Source: an uncultured Clostridia bacterium (GTDB lineage: Bacteria > Bacillota > Clostridia > Oscillospirales > Oscillospiraceae). From it: a DNA stretch of 12,710 nt. The stretch covers positions 1 to 12,710 of the forward strand of contig CAMEIU010000048.1 of the NCBI GenBank assembly GCA_945918815.1, given 5' to 3'. Each line of letters begins with the position of its first letter. Within the stretch, counting starts at the first letter, position 1. Of the stretch, positions 6,782-12,710 are shown in pieces. Made by a program: the position numbers and the translations under genes. The notes below the pieces were generated by a model. The model was not told where the DNA came from. It worked only from the letters and a program-made list of their open reading frames with translations, and ran no database searches.

Positions 6782-7312
6782 ATGGCGCAGCGGGAAGTGA
6801 CATTGGAGGAGGTGCTGGCCTTCCGGGATGAGAAGGCCGGGACCCAGGCGCGGCTGCTGGAAGCGGACCCGGCGGGCTGCGTGGTCAGTCTGGGCATGAA
6901 CATTCCGGGACCGGTCAAGTGGAACGACGCCGTCCGGGCCGCCTTTGAGGCCGGGCGGCTGGAATTGGCCGGGCTCCTTGCGGAGCAGGACTGCGTCCTC
7001 CGGCAGGAACGGGTCCTGCTGCTGCCCGGCGGCTGCGCCCACATCTGTCTGGTCTCCGGGGCCGCGGCATTGGAATTGAAGCGGGCCGCCGTCCAGTTGG
7101 AGGAACGGCATCCCCTGGGGCGGCTGTTCGACGTGGACGTGCTGGGGCCGGACGGACTGGCTCTGTCCCGGCAGGCCGTAGGCGCGGCGGCCAGGAAGTG
7201 CCTGCTCTGCGGCGGCGACGCCAAGGTCTGCGGGCGGAGCCGGGCCCATCCGGTTCCGGCCCTTCAGGAGAAGACCTTCGGCCTCATCGCCGCCTGGCGG
7301 GAGGCGTTATGA
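6782..7312 (+). CDS. citX: CitX, apo-citrate lyase phosphoribosyl-dephospho-CoA transferase
   Basis: CitX attaches the phosphoribosyl-dephospho-CoA prosthetic group to the acyl carrier subunit (CitD) of citrate lyase. The 176-aa product is close to the family length of about 180. The diagnostic HPLGRLFDVDVLGPDG block lies at 110-125, and the cysteine-bearing ARKCLLCGGDAKVCGRSRAHP at 137-157. SLGMNIPGPVKW (36-47) is the typical N-terminal segment. The ATG at 6782 has GGAGG (6771-6775) six nt upstream. The TGA stop overlaps the citG start in ATGA, so the two are translationally coupled. It is the first of a citX-citG-citC block. Confidence 0.92.
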   Translation: MAQREVTLEEVLAFRDEKAGTQARLLEADPAGCVVSLGMNIPGPVKWNDAVRAAFEAGRLELAGLLAEQDCVLRQERVLLLPGGCAHICLVSGAAALELKRAAVQLEERHPLGRLFDVDVLGPDGLALSRQAVGAAARKCLLCGGDAKVCGRSRAHPVPALQEKTFGLIAAWREAL

Positions 7313-8145
7313 CGGCGGCGGAGCTGGGGGCCCTGGCCCGCTGGGCCCTGATGGAAGAGGCGGAGACCACGCCGAAGCCGGGCCTGGTGGACCGGGAGAC
7401 CAACGGGGCCCACCGGGACATGGACTTTTCCACCTTCCGCCGGAGCGCGGAGGCCCTGGAGCCGTGGTTTTCGGCCATGGCGGAATTGGGCATGACCCTG
7501 GACGGCACGGCGGAGGACTTATTTCTGGCCCTGCGGCCTGTGGGCCAGGAGGCGGAGCAGGCCATGTACGCAGCCACCGGCGGCGTCAACACCCACAAGG
7601 GCCTGATCTTCACCCTGGGCATTTACTGCGGCGCGGCGGGCCGCTGCCTGCGGGACCTAGGACGCGTGACGGAAGGGGCCCTGCGGGAGACGGAGCAGGA
7701 AATGGTGGTTTCCGTTCTGACCGGGGAGCTGCGGCGGCTTCGGACCGCCCCGGCGGCCACCCACGGCGTGCGGAATTTGCAGCAGTACGGCGCGCCCGGC
7801 GTCCGGGGCGAGGCCATCCGGGGGTATCCGGCGGTGTGGGACCTGGCGCTGCCGGTTCTGCGGCAGGACGGCGACTGGAACCGGGTCAAGCTCCAGGCAT
7901 TGCTGACCCTGATGGCAAGCTGCGAGGACTCCAACGTCCTGGCCCGCAGGGACCCGGCGGTCCTGGGGCGGGTGCAGCAGGACGCGGCCGCGTTTTTACG
8001 GTCCGGCGGGGCCCACGGGCCGGACGCATTGGATCGGCTGCGCGCGCTGGACCGGGCATACACCCGAGAAAACATCAGCCCCGGCGGCTGCGCCGACCTG
8101 CTGGCGACGGCGATTTTTATGAAGGGGCTGCTGGAAATACGGTAA
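7309..8145 (+). CDS. citG: CitG, triphosphoribosyl-dephospho-CoA synthase
   Basis: CitG makes 2'-(5''-triphosphoribosyl)-3'-dephospho-CoA from ATP and dephospho-CoA, the precursor that CitX transfers. The protein has 278 aa. Conserved blocks: EAETTPKPGLVDRETNGAHRDMDF (17-40), GGVNTHKGLIFTLG (91-104), RGYPAVWDLALPVL (171-184), DSNVLARRDP (207-216), and the C-terminal SPGGCADLLAT (257-267). The ATG at 7309 overlaps the citX stop by 4 nt. A 42-nt gap follows before citC. Together with CitX it forms a complete loading pathway. MdcB of malonate decarboxylase is a paralogous alternative, but citC next door favours CitG. Confidence 0.93.
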   Translation: MTAAELGALARWALMEEAETTPKPGLVDRETNGAHRDMDFSTFRRSAEALEPWFSAMAELGMTLDGTAEDLFLALRPVGQEAEQAMYAATGGVNTHKGLIFTLGIYCGAAGRCLRDLGRVTEGALRETEQEMVVSVLTGELRRLRTAPAATHGVRNLQQYGAPGVRGEAIRGYPAVWDLALPVLRQDGDWNRVKLQALLTLMASCEDSNVLARRDPAVLGRVQQDAAAFLRSGGAHGPDALDRLRALDRAYTRENISPGGCADLLATAIFMKGLLEIR

Positions 8146-8187
8146 AAGCTTTTGTGGGGCGCGTATGGCTTTGAATGAGGAGGGCTT

Positions 8188-9204
8188 ATGATGACGATAT
8201 TGGAAGGCCGCCCTTTTACCGGGCGAACGCTGGCCCGGATGGAGGCGTTTCTGGCGTCCATGGGCCTGCGTTATGACGCGCGTGTGGAATACTCCGTCTG
8301 CCTGCTGGATGAGGATTTTTCCATCGTGGCCGCTGGGTCCTTGGAGGGCGGCGTGCTCAAGTGTCTGGCCGTGTCGCCGGACCACCAGGGCGAGGGGCTG
8401 GCGGCTGCGCTGGTGAGCCAGCTGGTCCGCTACGCCGCGGAGCAGGGCCGGACCCATCTGTTCCTCTACACCAAGCCGGACAACCAGGCCCTGTTCGCCG
8501 GTCTTGGCTTTTACCCCATTCTGAAAACGGGTCAGGTCCTTTTTATGGAGAACAAGCGGGACGGCTTCCGAACATTTCTCGACCAACTGCGTCAGGCGTC
8601 CCCCGCCTGTGACGGGACCGTGGGCGCCATTGTGGCCAACTGCAACCCCTTCACCCTGGGCCACCGGTATCTGGTGGAGCAGGCGCTGCAGCAGTGCGAT
8701 CTGCTGCATCTGTTCATTCTCTCTGAGGACCGCAGCTTCTTTTCCGCCAAGGACCGGTTCCAAATGGCCCGGGCCGGAACGGCGGACCTGCCGCGGCTGG
8801 TCCTCCACGGCACCGGCGACTATCTGATCTCCCACGCCACGTTCCCCACCTACTTTTTCAAGGACCAGGCCCAGGCCGGGCAGGCAAATTGCCAGCTGGA
8901 CCTGGAGCTGTTCGCCCTGGCCATCGCCCCGGCTCTGGGAATCACCCGCCGCTTCGTCGGCACGGAGCCCCTGTGCCCCGTCACCGCCGCCTACAATGAG
9001 GCCATGAAGGCGGTGCTGCCCCCATACGGAATCGCCGTGACGGAGCTGCCCCGGCTCGCCAAAGACGGCGTGCCCGTCAGCGCGTCGGAGGTCCGCCGCT
9101 GCCTGGCCCGGCACGACGAAGCCCGCCTCCGGCAGCTGGCGCCGGAACCGGTGGTTGCGATGCTGCTCCAAAGCAAACCGGAAAATCGGGATTTGCCGAT
9201 GTGA
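8188..9204 (+). CDS. citC: CitC, [citrate (pro-3S)-lyase] ligase
   Basis: CitC activates citrate lyase by acetylating its prosthetic thiol using acetate and ATP. The 338-aa protein has a GNAT-like N-terminal domain (about 20-120, LKCLAVSPDHQGEGLAAALVSQLV, FLYTKPDNQALFAGLGFYPI). The ligase/nucleotidyltransferase domain (about 145-325) includes GAIVANCNPFTLGHRYLVEQAL with its xxGH-type motif (146-167), LHLFILSEDRSFFSAKDRF (173-191), and VPVSASEVRRCL (295-306). Two adjacent ATGs exist, 8188 and 8191; AGGAGG at 8178-8183 lies 4 nt from the first and 7 nt from the second, so 8191 may be the true start. The last seven residues (ENRDLPM) and the stop are encoded by the end of the repeat element at 9183-9374. 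Confidence 0.93.
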   Translation: MMTILEGRPFTGRTLARMEAFLASMGLRYDARVEYSVCLLDEDFSIVAAGSLEGGVLKCLAVSPDHQGEGLAAALVSQLVRYAAEQGRTHLFLYTKPDNQALFAGLGFYPILKTGQVLFMENKRDGFRTFLDQLRQASPACDGTVGAIVANCNPFTLGHRYLVEQALQQCDLLHLFILSEDRSFFSAKDRFQMARAGTADLPRLVLHGTGDYLISHATFPTYFFKDQAQAGQANCQLDLELFALAIAPALGITRRFVGTEPLCPVTAAYNEAMKAVLPPYGIAVTELPRLAKDGVPVSASEVRRCLARHDEARLRQLAPEPVVAMLLQSKPENRDLPM

Positions 9205-9374
9205 TGTATCGCCCATGTAGGGCGCGGGAAGGTGAATTGCCCGAAGGGCAAGAGAGGCCGGTCTGGACCGCGACCCGACGCGCCGTTTGGCAGCCGGTTC
9301 CATGACGCAGTGCCTACAGGCGGCACGTCCAGTGGCCGTGCCCTACAAAAGCGGTACATCTACAAATCCCAATT
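9183..9374. repeat. 192-bp composite palindromic element, long-core variant (inverted)
   Basis: Outer ends: AAATCGGGATTTG (9183-9195) and the complement of AATTGGGATTTG (9363-9374). The core (9216-9347, 132 bp) is in the opposite orientation to the 6622 and 12596 copies. Compared with the 6622 core it has a 43-nt extra module (9227-9269) containing a TTGCCC/GGGCAA hairpin. It overlaps the citC 3' end and lies in the convergent gap before the shared terminator. The short stretch 9375-9443 shows nothing recognisable. Confidence 0.8.
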
Positions 9375-9443
9375 AAGCTGCAGCCGTAAAGCCGATATGC
9401 AAAAGGCTCCTTCGTGCCTCTTGGGGACGCGAAGATCCATTGC

Positions 9444-9488
9444 AAAAAACCGGCCCCCTGGGTATTCCAGGGGGCCGGAGCTGTTTTT
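9444..9488 (-). terminator. Strong intrinsic terminator, probably bidirectional
   Basis: A perfect 12-bp stem: CCGGCCCCCTGG (9450-9461) and CCAGGGGGCCGG (9467-9478), 5-nt loop. On the minus strand six U residues follow (9449-9444), ideal for ending the SLH gene transcript. On the plus strand a UUUUU run (9484-9488) starts 5 nt after the stem, so it can also end citXGC transcription from the other side. Confidence 0.93.
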
Positions 9489-9503
9489 ATTTGCGTTTGG
9501 AAC

Positions 9504-12290
9504 TTAGTAGGTCAGAACGCGGTGCAGGATGACGGCCATTTCGGCACGGGTGATGTTGCTCTTGGGGTTGATCAGGCCGTTGCTGCCGATGACGATGCCG
9601 TGACGGATCAGGTAGCTGATGGAGGTCTGGGCGTAGGTGCTGACCTTGCTGTAGTCGGAGAAGGAAGCGGTGGTCTTGCTGGCGGCGTACTCCAGGTCGA
9701 TGTCCATCTTCTCCAGGGTCCGGTAGATCAGGGTCATGGCCTCTTCACGGGTGATGCTGGACTTGGGCTTGAAGTTGGTGCCGTCGCCCTTGGCGATGCC
9801 CAGGTACTTGGCCACGCCCACCGCCTGGTAGGTCTCCTTGGAATAGGAGTCGGTGCCCTTGACCACGTCGGCAAAGTTGGAGGTCACGGTGTAGCTGCCA
9901 TACTTGTCTTCCAGGAAGGCGCGGTACAGCATGATCATGAAGTCGCCGCGGGTGATGCTGGAAGCGGGATTGTACTTGCTGCCGCTGCCCTGGACAACCT
10001 CTTCATAGTACAGGAAGTCAATGGAGTCGGCGGCCCAGCTGTAGGAGCTGGCATTCACGTCGGTGAACTTGTCGGACTTGGTCTTGGCGGAGACAGTGAG
10101 GACAATGGTGCCGTTGTAGGCGTTGTTGCCGTCCTTGTCATAGGCGGTATAGTAGAGGGTGATCTTGCCGGTGGTTCCGGCGGCAGGCACGAAGGTGAGC
10201 TGGTCCAGATCCGCGTTGGGTCTGGTCTTCACATTGGAAGCATAATAGTAGAACTTATCCTTCGAGGTCACTCTGGCGCTCTCCAGAATACCGCTGTAGT
10301 TGTAGAACAGGCGGCCGTCTTCCACATCGGGCAGGTAGAAGGTGGCATAGGACAGCTCCTTGCCGGTCTTGCCATAATATTCCTCGGCCATGTCCGCCAC
10401 GATGGAGGTGTTGCCGAAGCGCACGCCGCGGGAGGTGATGCTGGAGCTGGAGCCGTTGATCTCAATGACAACGGTGCCGTTGAGGGTCTGGTTGTTGGAG
10501 CCGTAAGCGGTGAAGGGGATTTCCACGGTGTAGTAGGTGGTGTACAGGGAGCTGGGCTCGTAGGTCACGGTGTCCAGATCATAGTAGGTGGCAGAGCTGG
10601 TAAAGTCGGGCTTGAACGGCATGCTGCTGGCAACCTGCTTCGTCTTGCCCACGGTGGTGTACAGCCTGCCGCGGTTGGGAACGGACGTGCCGACGCCGAA
10701 CTCCACATACTGCAGGGTGCCGGTGGTGGTCTTGTCGGCGGTCCAGAACTTCTGGAAGTCGTACTCGTCAAAGGTCACGTCGGTCTTGTAGTCGGTGGCG
10801 TACACGATATCGCCGGCGGAGCCGGTGAAGTTGATGGTGACGGAGCCGACGCCCAGGATAATGTCATCGCGCTTGACGGTGTAGCCGAACTTCCAGTCCT
10901 TGCCCGTGCCGCCGGTCAGCTTGAACACGACTTTGCCCAGGTTGATGAGCGCGGTTTTATCCTGAGAGGCCACGCTGCCAGCGGGCAGCTCCAGGACAGC
11001 AACCTTGCCGGTGGTATCGGAATAGCTGAACTGGATGTCGTCGTTGTTGGCATAATCCACCAGCTGACCAAAAATCAGGGAGGACAGCGCCTTGCCGCCG
11101 GTGAGGGCCGTGGCGTCGCCGAATGCGAAGCTCTTGAGGGTGGACTTCATGGTCACGTCGATGTCGGCGCTTTCATAGAAAGAGACATAGACAGTGGTAT
11201 TACCCAACTCATCCGTGCCGCGGAAGGCGGTAATCTTGACCTTAACCAGGCCGCTGCCCGTGCAGGTGACAACGCCCTTGTCGGTGACGCTGCCGGTAGT
11301 GCCAGCTTTTTCGAATTTAAAGGTCACATCGTCGTCATACACGCCGTTGACGCCATATTTCGGCTCCAGCGTGACGGTGTTGTTATAGGAAGAGACCTTG
11401 GAGACGTTGGGGCAGATGATGCCGCCGTCGACAACAGTAATGGCAACCTCCTCATGGACAAGGTCCGTGCTGGAGCCAACCGTGACTTCGATAACCGCGC
11501 TGCCGGCCTTCAGGGCCTTGATCTTCGTGCCGGTCAGGCTGATCTTGTCCTCGCCGCTCTTAACTTTGGCAGTATATTCGGTGAGAGGTGTGTCGCCGCG
11601 CTTTGCGGTGACCTGCAGATCGGTCGTCTCACCGACGATCAGGGTGGTCTTTGCCGCGGTTGCGGTGACGGAATAATCGGAAGTCACGGTCACAACGCAG
11701 GTAGCGGAAAAGCTACCAGCCGTCGCAGTGATCGTAGCGGAGCCCTTGGAAACGGCAGTCACAGTGCCGTCGTTGTTATCAACCGTCGCAACGGCGGGGT
11801 TGCTGGAGGTCCAGCCCACCGTGTCGGTTGTGTTGTCCGGGGTGACGGTAGCCGTCAGGGCAGCAGATTCGCCAGCCTTAAGTTCAAGCGTGGGAGCCGA
11901 AACCGTGATACCGGTTGCAGGAATCGATACAGTAATCTTGGTACTGCCGGTATAAACGATGGCTTGCGCTTCACTTCCGGCTTCCGTGCCAGGCGTGAAT
12001 GTAATCGTCACAGTAACGGGATACGTTCCCGCTGCATTGGTGGAAAATTGCGCTGTGGCGCCATCGGAGCTCGTTACACCGGTCCAACTATACGTGGGAG
12101 CATTATAGTTTCCCGGTGTGGCCGGAGCTGTGACAGTGAGCGTTGTACTTGCGCCGCTGTCCGTAAGCGTCAGATTTGTCTCACCTAAAATTGGAACCGT
12201 GTAGCCATCTGCCAGCGCAAACGGCACCACGCTGATGAGCATTGCCAGAACGAGCGCAAGGCTCAGAATTCTGGACAGAGATTTCTTCAT
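9504..12290 (-). CDS. Secreted SLH-domain surface protein with Ig-like domains and internal repeats
   Basis: A 928-aa cell-envelope protein. Residues 1-27 are a signal peptide (KK, then hydrophobic SLALVLAMLISVVPFALA, cleavage likely after ALA). Residues 30-122 look like an Ig/PKD-type domain. Residues 128-203 are a clear BIG2 domain (LELKAGESAALTATVTP, VGWTSSNPAVATVD, GTVTAVSKGSATITAT), and 207-287 a second, weaker Ig-like domain. Residues 395-735 contain related beta-rich repeats of about 90 aa, clearest at 526-612 and 646-733 (motifs GRLY/GRLF, DLDxxTxxP, YTAY, NGTxV). Three SLH domains end the protein (741-790, 806-856, 877-925) with ITRGD, ITREE and ITRAE, consistent with anchoring to a secondary cell-wall polymer. 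The ATG at 12290 has AGAGGTG upstream. Its ligand or function is unknown. Possible roles are S-layer-like structure or adhesion. Confidence 0.93.
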   Translation of the reverse strand: MKKSLSRILSLALVLAMLISVVPFALADGYTVPILGETNLTLTDSGASTTLTVTAPATPGNYNAPTYSWTGVTSSDGATAQFSTNAAGTYPVTVTITFTPGTEAGSEAQAIVYTGSTKITVSIPATGITVSAPTLELKAGESAALTATVTPDNTTDTVGWTSSNPAVATVDNNDGTVTAVSKGSATITATAGSFSATCVVTVTSDYSVTATAAKTTLIVGETTDLQVTAKRGDTPLTEYTAKVKSGEDKISLTGTKIKALKAGSAVIEVTVGSSTDLVHEEVAITVVDGGIICPNVSKVSSYNNTVTLEPKYGVNGVYDDDVTFKFEKAGTTGSVTDKGVVTCTGSGLVKVKITAFRGTDELGNTTVYVSFYESADIDVTMKSTLKSFAFGDATALTGGKALSSLIFGQLVDYANNDDIQFSYSDTTGKVAVLELPAGSVASQDKTALINLGKVVFKLTGGTGKDWKFGYTVKRDDIILGVGSVTINFTGSAGDIVYATDYKTDVTFDEYDFQKFWTADKTTTGTLQYVEFGVGTSVPNRGRLYTTVGKTKQVASSMPFKPDFTSSATYYDLDTVTYEPSSLYTTYYTVEIPFTAYGSNNQTLNGTVVIEINGSSSSITSRGVRFGNTSIVADMAEEYYGKTGKELSYATFYLPDVEDGRLFYNYSGILESARVTSKDKFYYYASNVKTRPNADLDQLTFVPAAGTTGKITLYYTAYDKDGNNAYNGTIVLTVSAKTKSDKFTDVNASSYSWAADSIDFLYYEEVVQGSGSKYNPASSITRGDFMIMLYRAFLEDKYGSYTVTSNFADVVKGTDSYSKETYQAVGVAKYLGIAKGDGTNFKPKSSITREEAMTLIYRTLEKMDIDLEYAASKTTASFSDYSKVSTYAQTSISYLIRHGIVIGSNGLINPKSNITRAEMAVILHRVLTY

Positions 12291-12405
12291 AATTTTGCAC
12301 CTCTTTCTTCATGTTTCAAAAATCGCTTCGATGGCAGTTTCCAAATGAAGGATTCACCCGGTCCTGCCGGAATACAAACGTATCCCTGTGGGATTTTGTG
12401 ACCAC

Positions 12406-12434
12406 ATTCTAGCACACTTTTTCCGAATTGGAAA
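12406..12434 (-). promoter_or_regulatory. Probable promoter of the SLH protein gene
   Basis: On the minus strand TGCTAGAAT (12414-12406) is an extended -10 (TG-N-TAGAAT) with a weak -35 TTTCCA (12434-12429), spacing 17. It would give a leader of about 110 nt before the ATG at 12290. The 420-nt stretch 12291-12710 has no supported gene; it holds this leader and promoter, a weak hairpin terminator and the partial repeat. Confidence 0.5.
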
Positions 12435-12506
12435 GCGTTTTTCAAAGAATTCATGGTTTCTTAATAAACATTATGTCAATCCCACAACATCTAGTATTAT
12501 AGACGC

Positions 12507-12526
12507 AAAAAGAACCACAATGGTTC
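12507..12526 (-). terminator. Weak intrinsic terminator candidate
   Basis: On the minus strand GAACCA (12526-12521), loop TTG, TGGTTC (12517-12512), then UUUUU (12511-12507). The stem is only 6 bp with a 3-nt loop, so efficiency may be low. It would end a minus-strand transcript entering from beyond the right edge, insulating the SLH promoter. Confidence 0.4.
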
Positions 12527-12595
12527 CCGGATTCCAAAAAATTTATCAGAAATTTCGTGCCGGCCGGCAAGCAGCACGGTGAACGAAAAGGCTAT

Positions 12596-12710
12596 TGTAG
12601 GGCACGGCCACTGGACGTGCCGCTCGCAGGCAGCTGCATCCCATGACCAACTTGCCGTCGGGTCGCGGTCCAGACCGGCCTCTCTTGCCCTTCGGGCAAT
12701 TCACCTTCCC
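12596..12710. repeat. Third copy of the TGTAGGGC core repeat, cut by window edge
   Basis: From TGTAGGGC at 12596 the sequence follows the long-core variant at 9216-9347 in the opposite orientation, including the GGCACG/CGTGCC stem and the TTGCCC/GGGCAA hairpin module. The last visible bases correspond to a point about 10 nt before the expected GCCCTACA end. Unlike the other two core copies, the visible left flank has no AAATTGGGATTTG-type outer repeat. Confidence 0.8.

Noticed and set aside
9232..9507. 91-codon open frame over the 9183-9374 repeat and the terminator
   Set aside because: It reads through a palindromic repeat and a perfect terminator hairpin, so it is non-coding.
9414..12188. 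A 924-codon open frame on the plus strand opposite the SLH gene
   Set aside because: It is antisense to a gene with a signal peptide, BIG2 and SLH domains. Its Gly/Val/Asp/Ala-rich translation has no domain pattern, and it starts inside the terminator region without a ribosome binding site. It is a by-product of GC-rich codon use.
12496..12501. Perfect TATAAT on the minus strand upstream of the SLH gene
   Set aside because: No -35 box at 16-18 nt and no TG extension. It lies just after the weak terminator, so the extended -10 at 12406-12414 was preferred.
12388..12582. 64-codon open frame on the plus strand upstream of the SLH gene
   Set aside because: It overlaps the likely SLH promoter and the weak terminator, shows no recognisable family and has no clear ribosome binding site.
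5763..12710. CRISPR array as an explanation of the recurrent repeats
   Set aside because: Copies are palindromic, over 50 bp, in both orientations and separated by whole genes. There are no regular spacers and no cas genes.

Overview
The window looks like chromosomal DNA from a moderately high-GC Gram-positive gut anaerobe of the Clostridia, most likely the Oscillospiraceae (Flavonifractor/Oscillibacter/Lawsonibacter-like). This rests on the Firmicutes gene order rimP-nusA-ylxR-ylxQ-infB, strong GGAGG ribosome binding sites, consensus TATAAT promoters, a three-SLH-domain surface protein, and GC-rich codons. The genus is an inference.

Layout. (1) Positions 1-3488, minus strand: the transcription/translation operon rimP (150 aa), nusA (362 aa), ylxR (90 aa), ylxQ (143 aa) and infB (first 294 codons only; it runs off the left edge). 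A near-consensus promoter (3460-3488) and a perfect leader hairpin resembling an attenuator (3406-3433) precede rimP. A 131-bp structured repeat (937-1067) sits inside the operon between ylxQ and infB. (2) 3571-5730, minus: tex, a 719-aa S1-domain RNA-binding transcription accessory protein. (3) 5731-5901: a divergent promoter region with mirror-symmetric extended -10 promoters for tex and for a HAD phosphatase; a small inverted-repeat element lies in the tex leader. (4) 5902-6576, plus: YjjG-like HAD hydrolase. (5) 6782-9204, plus: citX, citG and citC, the accessory genes that make, load and acetylate the citrate lyase prosthetic group, without the lyase subunits citD/E/F in view. (6) 9444-9488: a strong, probably bidirectional terminator. 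(7) 9504-12290, minus: a 928-aa secreted protein with Ig-like domains, internal repeats and three C-terminal SLH domains. (8) 12291-12710: its promoter and leader, a weak terminator and a partial repeat.

The most unusual content is the intergenic repeats. Three loci (5763-5820, 6592-6744, 9183-9374) share an outer terminal inverted repeat close to AAATTGGGATTTG but carry different interiors. Two of those interiors are size variants of a core bounded by TGTAGGGC/GCCCTACA, and a third core copy (12596 to the window end) lacks the outer repeat on its visible side. The interior of the 5763 copy instead matches the terminal sequence of the 937-1067 element. This looks like nested, modular, non-autonomous palindromic elements. 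One copy supplies the last codons and stop of citC, others lie in the leaders of tex and probably citX, and the 937-1067 element begins right after the ylxQ stop.

Functionally, the left half is housekeeping (ribosome maturation, transcription elongation/termination, translation initiation). The cit genes suggest that the organism assembles citrate lyase for citrate fermentation, with the enzyme encoded elsewhere.
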